Shown piece after piece: positions 10,701 through 23,100 of a DNA stretch of 64,000 nucleotides (the stretch's first letter is position 1; every line of letters starts with the position of its first letter). The notes under the pieces are model-generated. The model searched no databases. It worked only from the letters and a program-made list of their open reading frames with translations, and had not been told where the DNA came from. Made by a program: the position numbers and the translations under genes. The DNA is taken from the NCBI GenBank assembly GCA_029962745.1, contig JAPZVO010000025.1, positions 313,520 to 377,519 of the forward strand, in the 5' to 3' direction. The stretch comes from Echinometra lucunter (Eukaryota; Echinodermata; Echinoidea; Camarodonta; Echinometridae).

Positions 10701-13700
10701 GACAGAGAGATAAAAGATAATCGGGCAGTGCGGTCGAAACCATTGCACATTAATTTTATCGTTTTCCAAGTTGTTTTCTTGCGCAATGTCTGAGGGTGAT
10801 CACAGTATGCTTGAATGTGGACATTAAAAGTACAGAATGTTTATCAATAAATATGAAATCTGAAATATATTATTTGTGTAATTCATAGGAAACGGGTTTT
10901 TGTCAGTTGGGTTTTATACACTCGAAGAAAATTATCAAGTTGGTTGAAAATATGAACAAACCAAATTGTGGTTAAAAAAGAATTGTATGTAAACAAATGG
11001 GGATTTTTTTTTTTCAAACCAACAGTTGGTCGGTACATATTTTACCCACCTAATCATTTGTAACCAACTTTTCTGAGAGTATATTACTTGGGGGTGGGAA
11101 GTTTAATTGATCATGATTATAATAATGATAATAATAATACTAATACTACTACTACTAATAATAATGATCATAGTCATAATCAAAGCTATATAATGATAGC
11201 TGTAATAATATTCATAATAAAGACAATAATGATAATAATGATACCAAAAGCATTGCTTGATGATAATAATAATGATAAAATAATAACAATTATAATAATA
11301 ATAATAATAATAATAACATGATAGTGATAGTGGTAATGATATAACAATAATGATAATGAAATATCTACAAGCATTATAAACCACTGGAAAATGCATCAAA
11401 ACACATCCATTATCAGTAAGTCAAGATAATCGGTATAAAAAACTCGTTTACTTGTTGCTTTCCTTGTCGTGGTGGAAGCCTTCGTTGCCGTCCTTGTCGT
11501 GCTGGATGCCATTGTCGCTTTCCTTGTCGTATTGGATGCCGTTGTTGCTTTCCTTGTAGTGGTGGATGCAATTGTTTGCCTTCCTTGTCGTGCTGGGAGC
11601 CTTCGTTGCCTTCTGGTCGTGCTGGATGCCATCGTGGTGCTGGCGATCGTGGGGAAGAACTCTATGGAAGAGGCATTATGCACGGCCATTGTTGTGGTAG
11701 GATCCTCTGCATTAACATTAAATTATGAAATTGTTGAACAAATCAATCATTATATTCCATAACCTGATGTTTTTATGTGATTTACTTATTTATTTTTACA
11801 TATTTTTCTGTTTTTTTGTTTTGTTTTGTTTTTGTTTTTTGGTTGGTTTTTCTAAGGAATGTTCTATCATTTGGGGTTTTTTATCCCATCTTTACTTTCG
11901 CAACGAGACGTGGGATACAAATTTACATGATATGAATATATATATATATACACACACAGTTGGGGCCAGAAGTTACAAACACCTGACAGAAAAACAGTTT
12001 CTCAAATTTTCTTCCATCTTTTGTTACCCAAACGGTTTCATTTCTAATTAAATCAGACAAACTGTATATTTACCTTATGTTCATGGTTTATATTTCATAT
12101 ATGATACACAGTTATATACATTATGGTTCACATTATCTGAATTTCTGGAAAATCAACTGGGTCGAAAGTTTACATACATCCCCCTGTTGTAGTTGAAAAA
12201 TGCTCTAAAAAGTGGTGTTATCAACATAATGATGGCTTTTAGGTCGACCTTGTTTTATTTCAAGGACTCTGAAATATGATGATGATAATATAACATTTGA
12301 ATATTGCTTCCGGAGGCCTTTGAAGCAGGACTGACATTCCCTCCTTACCAAACATAACCAGAAACTGACTTGATGAATTGACTGTTGTCTGTGTGAATAG
12401 ATTATAGTCCAAAACTTGACCAAGAGTTACTGTAGTGATCCCCATATGGTGTCCATACAGCTAACACCAATGATTGTTGATCGGTATTGCAACATTGGCA
12501 TTATATTGAAAAGTCTAAGGAGTATAGGGAAGACCTCAGATAGTGAGTCGTTGATTTACACAAGACCGGCTCCTCTTTAGGAGTAATATCCAAGACTCTC
12601 AGCATACCTTGGGCATCTGTATAAACCATTCCAGAGTCATTTAAATAAAACAAGGTCCACCTGAAAGACATTATTATTTGTTAATGCCACTTTTTAAAGC
12701 AGTTCTTATGCAGAGAACAGAGGGATGTATGTGAACTTTCGACCCATTGATATTCCAGGGAATATAGATAAAAGTAAACCATAATATAAATAATTATGTA
12801 TCATATAGGAAACTTAAACCATTAACATTAAGTAGACACACAGTTTTGTAGATTCAATCCAAAATAAAAACTGTTTGGGCGACAAAAGATGATGAAAATT
12901 TTAGAAAAATGAGCCTGAACAGGTGTATGTAAACTTCTGGCACCAACTGTATATATATAGGGAGAAGAGAGAGACGATACGCATACGCACACCAACCCAC
13001 ACTCACACACACATGTATTTCGCAGTTCCAATTCTCTTGCTTCAAGTTTTCTTTTCCCCTTTTGTTTCAATGGTGTTGGGTTTTGTTCACCAAGGAGGAC
13101 CGCCAATCCTCATGCTTTATAAATCCAAGCTCAGTTGTTAGAATATGGAAGCACAACATATTTCATGTTATATTCCTGGAAGCAAACGTTAGAAAATATA
13201 TATGTTTCCTGTCCCATGATATTAAGAGCTAGATTAAGATTTCTGAAGAGATATCGTTCTCTTTCCAACAAGACAAATTGCTTGTTGAAATGGCATATCC
13301 TTCCGATATGAAGTAATCTTGAAGAGTGGATTAAAAATTAACTGGTTCCAAAAGGTTCTTTCTGGAAAATAATTTATCATTCTTGAAGTGTGAAACAGTA
13401 TACATGCACACGTACCTTTCTGATTGCGACGAGAGTTCAGATCAATTCAGTATTTATCATGTTACATATTATTGTGTCAACTCTTTTGCCATGGCCTTTG
13501 ATATGAATATTTAGTAATAATTCATGCATGACTTCATTCTGTAGCTATAAAGCCATCAACTGATTTTTTTTTTCTTTTTAAAAATATATTTGTGTGCTTC
13601 GTTGACATTTCCGTCTGAAATTGCCCTAATTGTTTCCATTCAAATCTTTCGAATCTTCCCTGAGACAAATGAAACTTCCTTGCTCTTCACGAGTAGCAAT

Positions 13701-16700
13701 TTAAAATACTTGTAAACATATGATTGCATGCAAAACACAGATATCGCACTTTCTTTCTGTTTTGCTAGGTTATTTGATTTGTGAAACATTTCTTAGTTAC
13801 GATTCTTTAAGGTCGCCTTGAAACGGTCTCTTAATTGTTATTTAGTTTCATTACCTCATTTTGCTATTACCCCCCTAAGAATATTCTTTTTTTAAAGAAT
13901 ACTTCATTGCAATACTCGACTTATTTGTTTAGTTGTAAACTTGCAATGTGAATATCAGATGACATCTTGATGCAATAAGTAAGATCTGTTGGCGATAAAC
14001 ATATTGAGCTTTTACCACCAAGTAGTGCTCTTATAATTCACTTATAATATATTTCAAAGGCCCACAGACAGACCCTGAACTTTGAAACGATGGTATTTCT
14101 GAACTGCTCGGATTAGTTTNNNNNNNNNNNNNNNNNNNNNNNNNNNNNNNNNNNNNNNNNNNNNNNNNNNNNNNNNNNNNNNNNNNNNNNNNNNNNNNNN
14201 NNNNNNNNNNNNNNNNNNNNNNNNNNNNNNNNNNNNNNNNNNNNNNNNNNNNNNNNNNNNNNNNNNNNNNNNNNNNNNNNNNNNNNNNNNNNNNNNNNNN
14301 NNNNNNNNNNNNNNNNNNNNNNNNNNNNNNNNNNNNNNNNNNNNNNNNNNNNNNNNNNNNNNNNNNNNNNNNNNNNNNNNNNNNNNNNNNNNNNNNNNNN
14401 NNNNNNNNNNNNNNNNNNNNNNNNNNNNNNNNNNNNNNNNNNNNNNNNNNNNNNNNNNNNNNNNNNNNNNNNNNNNNNNNNNNNNNNNNNNNNNNNNNNN
14501 NNNNNNNNNNNNNNNNNNNNNNNNNNNNNNNNNNNNNNNNNNNNNNNNNNNNNNNNNNNNNNNNNNNNNNNNNNNNNNNNNNNNNNNNNNNNNNNNNNNN
14601 NNNNNNNNNNNNNNNNNNNAAGAAGGTCACATAAGTCATTTGACTTAAGCCTTTGCATTGATATGCTATCGTCTATTGATTCTCATATACAACACTTTTA
14701 CCATGAAAAACCCCTTTGAATCTCCCGATTTTTGAAATCGCATGTTGTCACTAGCAACTCCTAATTATGGAAAGGGAAAAGTATCACCACCCCTTAATGT
14801 AATAATTCTCGACTAAAATCAAAACAACCATCGTCAACACATGAAATCACACACATGGGTCCTGTGGGAAAAGAATAAACTTTCCGTCAATACCAAAACA
14901 TGTAAACAGGTGAATTTGTAAAGTTTTTCCCTAAAACCGTTTTCAAAAGATATGGGCTTAACAAACCTTACTACTCCAAAAGAATCATTGAGTTTGTTTT
15001 TTTTTTTTTCATTTTATTTTCGTGCCTCAAACTAAGCAATAGGATAACAATTCATTATTATTACATCGCCAAAGCGAAACTAGTTTCGTGGATTTGAATA
15101 ATACATGTGCGTCCATGCATGTTCCTCCATGAATTATTGCTCAAATCCCCAGGCTGCTCATGAGGGAAGTATGGATCATTTTAATAAGTCAAATGACAAA
15201 GTGTTCGGCTTTCGTTAGTAATGTGCTATTTTCTACGGACTGTTGTCTAACACTTTTAACATGACATTCCCAGATGAACTTCAGAATTTGTGATTGATTT
15301 AAGTTAGGGTGTTCAGTAGCTTTGGAATTTACAAAGAAATATTTCAAGAGGTTTTTAAAGCCCTTTCTCTTGATTTTAAGTACATCGCCTACAAGTGTCG
15401 CAAAGTGAATTAGCGTCTTGAGTAGTGTATTTCCTTGTAAAAAGAATGCTTCTTTCTGTTTTTTTTTTTCTTCTATTTCAGGTATATCGCCTCTAATATT
15501 TTACAAATTGAATATCGTGTAATCCTCTGAAATAGCGTTTTTCTGCAAAGAAAGGTTTCCCCTTCTTCTAAGCTTAAAGTATATCTTCTCTAATTCATAA
15601 TGTGTATTAATAATTTATTTAAAATGGAAACTACCATTATACAGACCTCAGTCATACAGACTAACATAGAGTGGCTAAGGAGGTATAAACATGGCCTAAC
15701 GCAGCGAGAGGGCGGGGGAGGGGAGTTTGCCCCGAGAAATTTCCAAAACCTACATCTTTTTCACTGAAATTTTCCAAATTCCACCAAAAGTGCACCAGAA
15801 CCTTCATTTCAATTTTATAAACGCAAAAGCGCCCTCGTGACCAGCTCGGTCGCTTTGCTCCCTCGCTTGCGTGTGCTTCTTCAAACATTTTTACGCATTC
15901 TTGCCCCCTTCTTCCCAGAAAGAAAATACAAAAAATTGTGCGTACGGCCCTGGGTATAAAGTAACACATTTCGATTTATTATACCCGAGTGCGCAAGAGT
16001 GGTCATTTCTGGTGTCTTATCCAGATTATGACACTTTATACCGGTTAATATTTTGACAAATTTATATAATACACTGATTTTGCCTCATATTTCTTATTGT
16101 ACAATTGTATGGGGTAACTGTTCTGAGACATTGATGAATTATTTGGACTACAAAAAACAGCGATCCATAGCATTACGAATTCTCATCCCAGAACACCTAG
16201 TAAGGCACTTTTATTAAATAAATAATCTATGATAAATATAGATTACGAAATGCATCGTTTATGTAGATTTTTTCCCTCACAAAAATAACCCTCAGTGTTT
16301 GACAATCTGTTTTCTATCAATTCTAGTTATCATACATACAAACACAAGTAACCGTATGTCTATACATATCCCTCTTTAAAGTTTCAAGATTTTCTAGACA
16401 ATCTCCTCAATTTACTATGGCCCCAATCTTTGGCATTCCATCATCCTCTAGGAATTTCACGCACGCTTTGCATCACTTTTAAAAAAATACAAACTTTTTA
16501 TATAACTAAAAACTCCTGAAATGTTCTTTATTTTCTGGTAATGCTATTTTTTCCCCTTTCCCCTCCTCTTTGTTTCTATTTGGTAGATGTTTTCTTTCTA
16601 TCTTTCTTTTGCATTATCATTTAATTCAATACAGGAGCCAGCCCTCGACAAGTACTTTGCTTTTGTTGGCTCCTCCACTCAGAAATAATAATGTATACTT

Positions 16701-17131
16701 CCATCATGATTTTTTTTTTAAAGCTGCATTTTAAGGTGTGTTTCTTTTATGTCTCTTTGCTTTTACTGATACTTGTTGTAAAATGTAATATGCACTAGTG
16801 TTGTATGTCATCTTTTTATTGAGTGGAATAAAAACTTGAAACTTGAAAACTTAGAACTTGATAATGATCCAAATTTCATTTTGAAAGGCTATATTGTCTA
16901 TATTCTCCATACTTTTAAAATTTCATCTTTCCCTGTCACAAATGACCCAGGGGTAGTTAATGGGTACCTGGTAGGATTTATTCATTGAATGCACGAAGCG
17001 TTACAGTTCCTCGAGCTAAAGATAGAGCAATAATATTCTTGCAGGGCCCGTTGGGAGAACAGTACTTAGTACTGAAGAGTGTACCCTGGGTAAACAAGAC
17101 ATATATTCATTATCATTATATATCATTATTA

Positions 17132-17177
<46 letters not shown>

Positions 17178-20100
17178 CATTATTTTCATTAATGTTATTG
17201 TTATTATTATTATTATCATTATTGTTATTATTATTATATGTTAGGTGTTTTGTACTAGTTTTGCTGCTAAAATATTTCATTTCTAATTCCAAATATCAGT
17301 TAAATGTTTGATTATCATGGACATTGCTCAATAAATTATGACTGGAGGCTGGGGATGAGGAAGGGTGTCGCGAACGAACTTAATATGGAAAGTACAGTAG
17401 GCCTGCAGGTAGAAGCAAAACATTTATGGGAGGGAGGGATGGAGAACGAAGACATAGCGCAAATATCATAATGCCATTTTTTATTTATGAATGTTTCGTA
17501 AAATAAGGATTACATCAATAGATAGATAACTTCCCATTCCACAATTCGAAAAATCGATTTAAGTTAATGAAATCGAAATACCAACTCGAGCTGCAGACAA
17601 CCATGTTTTGTTTGGATCGTAGAGGGCGTTTCAAATTTATTATGAATGATATCCATATTTGCCTTAAATTATGTGTTTTCTGTATTGTTACTTCAAGGAA
17701 ATTATCTGCATTAACCTTCCTATAGATAGATTAAAATTCTTAACCACCTCCCTTCCCCAGTTAAAAAAAAAAAAAATGCTTGAAAAACGACTTTATGCCT
17801 ATTACAAAATCTGGAAACAGCATCCATGATATTATATATAAAACATTACCTTTCAAAAAATCATCACACAAAGTTGCATTTTTTTTAAGCCAATTTTTTG
17901 ACTGGGGTGGACCCAACGGACTACAATAGTGATATAGGAATGGAACTTAAATACTTCTTTTAATAAAACCAGTTTCCTCATTTACCTCATTCGGTTACAA
18001 CTCTTGATATTGAAAAGAATCCGGCAAAGCAAATCACTGTTACTAGACTATTTTTTTATAATTCATTTCTGCAAACGTAGGTTCTAGGGGGGAAACGCCC
18101 ATAGCATAGTACAACGTTTTCTATATTTTAGTTCTGTTTTTAACGAATATTTCTACATTGCACATGTAAATGCACTTTAAGAAATATTGGGTTAAAAATG
18201 TCTATGAGCGTAATTATGTGTCCAACCAACTTTTGGCATTACTTTGGGCATTTCTTTTATCCAGTTATTTGATGGCAATTTTGCCCATTCTAAGTAATTA
18301 CTGCTTATTTTCACCCTAACTGGGACAATATGTTTCCCGTTTTGGGTAAAACATTGCCCAAAGTTGGTTGGACATAATGTAATTACCCTCGTGCTGGTTA
18401 AAATTTTACCCAATAATTTTAACAGTGTGCTACTTTTTGATTCATCGATAGTTTGTACTTGCTTGAATATGTTAACAATGAAACGGATGTAAATAAAAAA
18501 AAATCGAATCAACGCAGATCAAATGAATATTGACGTGACCTTTCTGAGGAATGGCGAAGTTCTTCAAAACAACAGTCTCCCTCTCAGTGCCCCCAAAGTC
18601 AGTTTGAAGCGTTGAGTACACTCCTGCAGTGATAAAAAGAAACAAAATAAAACAAAGCAAACTAAAAAAGAACATGATAAGCTTATATTCTCTTGAAATT
18701 TTATTACTTTGTTTTCTTTAAGGTCTCCTGTTTCATCAGAGTATGGTTATTACTATATTCTCAGAAAACCTAAATAAAAATTCAATACTGCTTTGGTCTA
18801 ACCGAGACCAAAAGTCCTCGGTTTTTGATAGATGACGTTAATGCGTGTTCTTTAATAAATCATCGAGCGAATCCCAGCCTTTCATAATAAAGGAAGTAAA
18901 GACGGTTTCTTTAGTCATTTGACTTGAGCCTTTGTATTCATTTATGCTATCGTCTATTGATTCTTATTTACAAACATTTTGACCATGAAAACCCTTTGAA
19001 TCTCTCGATTTTGAAATTGCATGTTGTCATTAGCAACTCTTTTTTTAGAAAGGGAAAAATATCACCACCCTAAATGTGAATATTTCTCGACTAAACATCA
19101 AAACCAAGCGCCAACACGTGAAATCACCCTATGAGTCCTGTGGGAAAAGAATAAACTTTCCGTCATTACCAAAACATGTAACAGTTAGGTGAATTTGTAA
19201 AGCCTTTCCCTAAAACCGTCTTTTTTTTTAATACAGGCTTAACAGACCTTACTACTACTCCGAAAGAATTATCCGAGTTTGTTTCTTGTTTTCATTCCCA
19301 TGCCTCAAACTAAACAATAGGATAGCAATACAATATTATTACATCGCCCAAGCGGAGCTAGTTTCGTGGATTTGAATAATACATATGCGTCCATGCATGT
19401 TCCTTCATGAATTATTGCTCAAATCCCCAGGCTGCTCATTCTGAGGGAAGTATAGATCATTTCAGTATGTCGAATGACGCAAGCGTTTGGCTTTTGTTAG
19501 TAAAATACTATTTTCTACGGACTGTTGTCTAACACTTTTAACATGACATCCCCCGATAGACTTCAGAATTACTGATTATTTCAAGTAAGGGTGTTATCAG
19601 TATCTTTGGAATTTACAAAGAAATATATGAAGAGGTTTTTGAATGCTTTCCTCTTGAATTAAAGTTACGTCGCCTCCCTTGTTCGCATAATGAATGAGTA
19701 TCTTGAGTAGTGTATTTCCTTATAAGAAGAACGCTTCACTTTTTCTTCAAATTCAAGTTATATCGCTTCTACGTTTTTACAAATTGAATATCATGTAATC
19801 CTCTAAAGTAGCGTTTTTCTACAAAGAAGGGTTCCCGTTCTTTTAAGTTTTAAGCATATCTTCTATATCTCCACTAATTTTTAATTAATGAAAACATATC
19901 ATTTCTTTAAAAAGGAAAACTACCATTATACAGACCTCAGTAAAACAGATTTACGTGGAGTGGCTATTGAGAGATATAAAGTAACATTTTCCAATTTATT
20001 ATAGCCCAGTGTCTAAGAGTGGTCATTTCTGAATCCGGCTGGAGGTGATTGTAAACGACTGATACCACAATGGTTGAAGTATTTGTTAAACATGGAATTC

Positions 20101-23100
20101 TTTGAGTCATTGAAAGTGCGTCTCCTTGTTATGATAAAGAAAGATGATTTATAATAAGAAGACAGAGAGATAAAAGATAATCGGGCAGTGCGGTCGAAAC
20201 CATTGCACATTAATTTTATCGTTTTCCAAGTTGTTTTCTTGCGCAATGTCTGAGGGTGATCACAGTATGCTTGAATGTGGACATTAAAATGTACAGAATG
20301 TTTATCAATAAATATGAAATCTGAAATATATTATTTGTGTAATTCATAGGAAACGGGTTTTTGTCAGTTGGGTTTTATACACTCGAAGAAAATTATCAAG
20401 TTGGTTGAAATATGAACAAACCAAATTGTGGTTAAAAAAGAATTGTATGTAAAACAAATGGGGATTTTTTTTTTCAAACCAACAGTTGGTCGGTACATAT
20501 TTTACCCACCTAATCATTTGTAACCAACTTTTCTGAGAGTATATTACTTGGGGGTGGGAAGTTTAATTGATCATGATTATAATAATGATAATAATAATAC
20601 TAATACTACTACTACTAATAATAATGATCATAGTCATAATCAAAGCTATATAATGATAGCTGTAATAATATTCATAATAAAGACAATAATGATAATAATG
20701 ATACCAAAAGCATTGCTTGATGATAATAATAATGATAAAATAATAACAATTATAATAATAATAATAATAATAATAACATGATAGTGATAGTGGTAATGAT
20801 TATAACAATAATGATAATGAAATATCTACAGCATTATAAACCACTGGAAAATGCATCAAAACACATCCATTATCAGTAAGTCAAGATAATCGGTATAAAA
20901 AACTCGTTTACTTGTTGCTTTCCTTGTCGTGGTGGAAGCCTTCGTTGCCGTCCTTGTCGTGCTGGATGCCATTGTCGCTTTCCTTGTCGTATTGGATGCC
21001 GTTGTTGCTTTCCTTGTAGTGGTGGATGCAATTGTTGCCTTCCTTGTCGTGCTGGGAGCCTTCGTTGCCTTTCTGGTCGTGCTGGATGCCATCGTGGTGC
21101 TGGCGATCGTGGGGAAGAACTCTATGGAAGAGGCATTATGCACGGCCATTGTTGTGGTAGGATCCTCTGCATTAACATTAAATTATGAAATTGTTGAACA
21201 AATCAATCATTATATTCCATAACCTGATGTTTTTATGTGATTTACTTATTTATTTTACATATTTTTCTGTTTTTTTGTTTTGTTTTGTTTTTGTTTTTTG
21301 GTTGGTTTTTCTAAGGAATGTTCTATCATTTGGGGTTTTTATCCCATCTTTACTTTCGCAACGAGACGTGGGATACAAATTTACATGATATGAATATATA
21401 TATATATATACACACACAGTTGGGGCCAGAAGTTTACAAACACCTGACAGAAAAACAGTTTTCTCAAATTTTCTTCATCTTTTGTTACCCAAACGGTTTC
21501 ATTTCTAATTAAATCAGACAAACTGTATATTTACCTTATGTTCATGGTTTATATTTCATATATGATACACAGTTATATACATTATGGTTCACATTATCTG
21601 AATTTCTGGAAAATCACTGGGTCGAAAGTTTACATACATCCCCCTGTTGTAGTTGAAAAATGCTCTAAAAAGTGGTGTTATCAACATAATGATGGCTTTT
21701 AGGTCGACCTTGTTTTATTTCAAGGACTCTGAAATATGATGATGATAATATAACATTTGAATATTGCTTCCGGAGGCCTTTGAAGCAGGACTGACATTCC
21801 CTCCTTACCAAACATAACCAGAAACTGACTTGATGAATTGACTGTTGTCTGTGTGAATAGATTATAGTCCAAAACTTGACCAAGAGTTACTGTAGTGATC
21901 CCCATATGGTGTCCATACAGCTAACACCAATGATTGTTGATCGGTATTGCAACATTGGCATTATATTGAAAAGTCTAAGGAGTATAGGGAAGACCTCAGA
22001 TAGTGAGTCGTTGATTTACACAAGACCGGCTCCTCTTTAGGAGTAATATCCAAGACTCTCAGCATACCTTGGGCATCTGTATAAACCATTCCAGAGTCAT
22101 TTAAATAAAACAAGGTCCACCTGAAAGACATTATTAATTTGTTAATGCCACTTTTTAAAGCAGTTCTTATGCAGAACAGAGGGATGTATGTGAACTTTCG
22201 ACCCATTGATATTCCAGGAATATAGATAAAGTAAACCATAATATAAATAATTATGTATCATATAGGAAACTTAAACCATTAACATTAAGTAGACACACAG
22301 TTTTTGTATGATTCAATCCAAAATAAAACTGTTTGGGCGACAAAAGATGATGAAAATTTTAGAAAAATGAGCCTGAACAGGTGTATGTAAACTTCTGGCA
22401 CCAACTGTATATATATAGGGAGAAGAGAGAGACGATACGCATACGCACACCAACCCACACTCACACACACATGTATTTCGCAGTTCCAATTCTCTTGCTT
22501 CAAGTTTTCTTTTCCCCTTTTGTTTTCAATGGTGTTGGGTTTTGTTCACCAAGGAGGACCGCCAATCCTCATGCTTTATAAAATCCAAGCTCAGTTGTTA
22601 GAATATGGAAGCACAACATATTTCATGTTATATTCCTGGAAGCAAACGTTAGAAAATATATATGTTTCCTGTCCCATGATATTAAGAGCTAGATTAAGAT
22701 TTCTGAAGAGATATCGTTCTCTTTCCAACAAGACAAATTGCTTGTTGAAATGGCATATCCTTCCGATATGAAGTAATCTTGAAGAAGTGGATTAAAAATT
22801 AACTGGTTCCAAAAGGTTCTTTCTGGAAAATAATTTATCATTCTTGAAGTGTGAAACAGTATACATGCACACGTACCTTTCTGATTGCGACGAGAGTTCA
22901 GATCAATTCAGTATTTATCATGTTTACATATTATTGTGTCAACTCTTTTGCCATGGCCTTTGATATGAATATTTAGTAATAATTCATGGCATGACTTCAT
23001 TCTGTAGCTATAAAGCCATCAAATGATTTTTTTTTCTTTTTAAAAATATATTTGTGTGCTTCGTTGACATTTCCGTCTGAAATTGCCCTAATTTTCCATT

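Larger units (their letters stand above)
5180..14119. repeat. Near-identical block, left copy
   Basis: This 8.94-kb block reappears, base for base apart from scattered small changes, at 14620-23572 on the other side of the N gap. It ends exactly at the left edge of the gap, and its first base matches the first base after the gap. Differences are mostly one-base indels, many in homopolymers, including two compensating indels in the Thr-rich exon. Best explained as the overlapping end of one contig that was not merged with the next. Confidence 0.9.

Noticed and set aside
11469..11762. Val/Ala-rich plus-strand ORF opposite the mucin-like exon
   Set aside because: It is the antisense of the Thr/Ser repeat; minus-strand splice sites and phases decide for the other strand.
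12205..12445. Transposase inside the Tc1-like element
   Set aside because: Frames are short and show no DDE or helix-turn-helix pattern.
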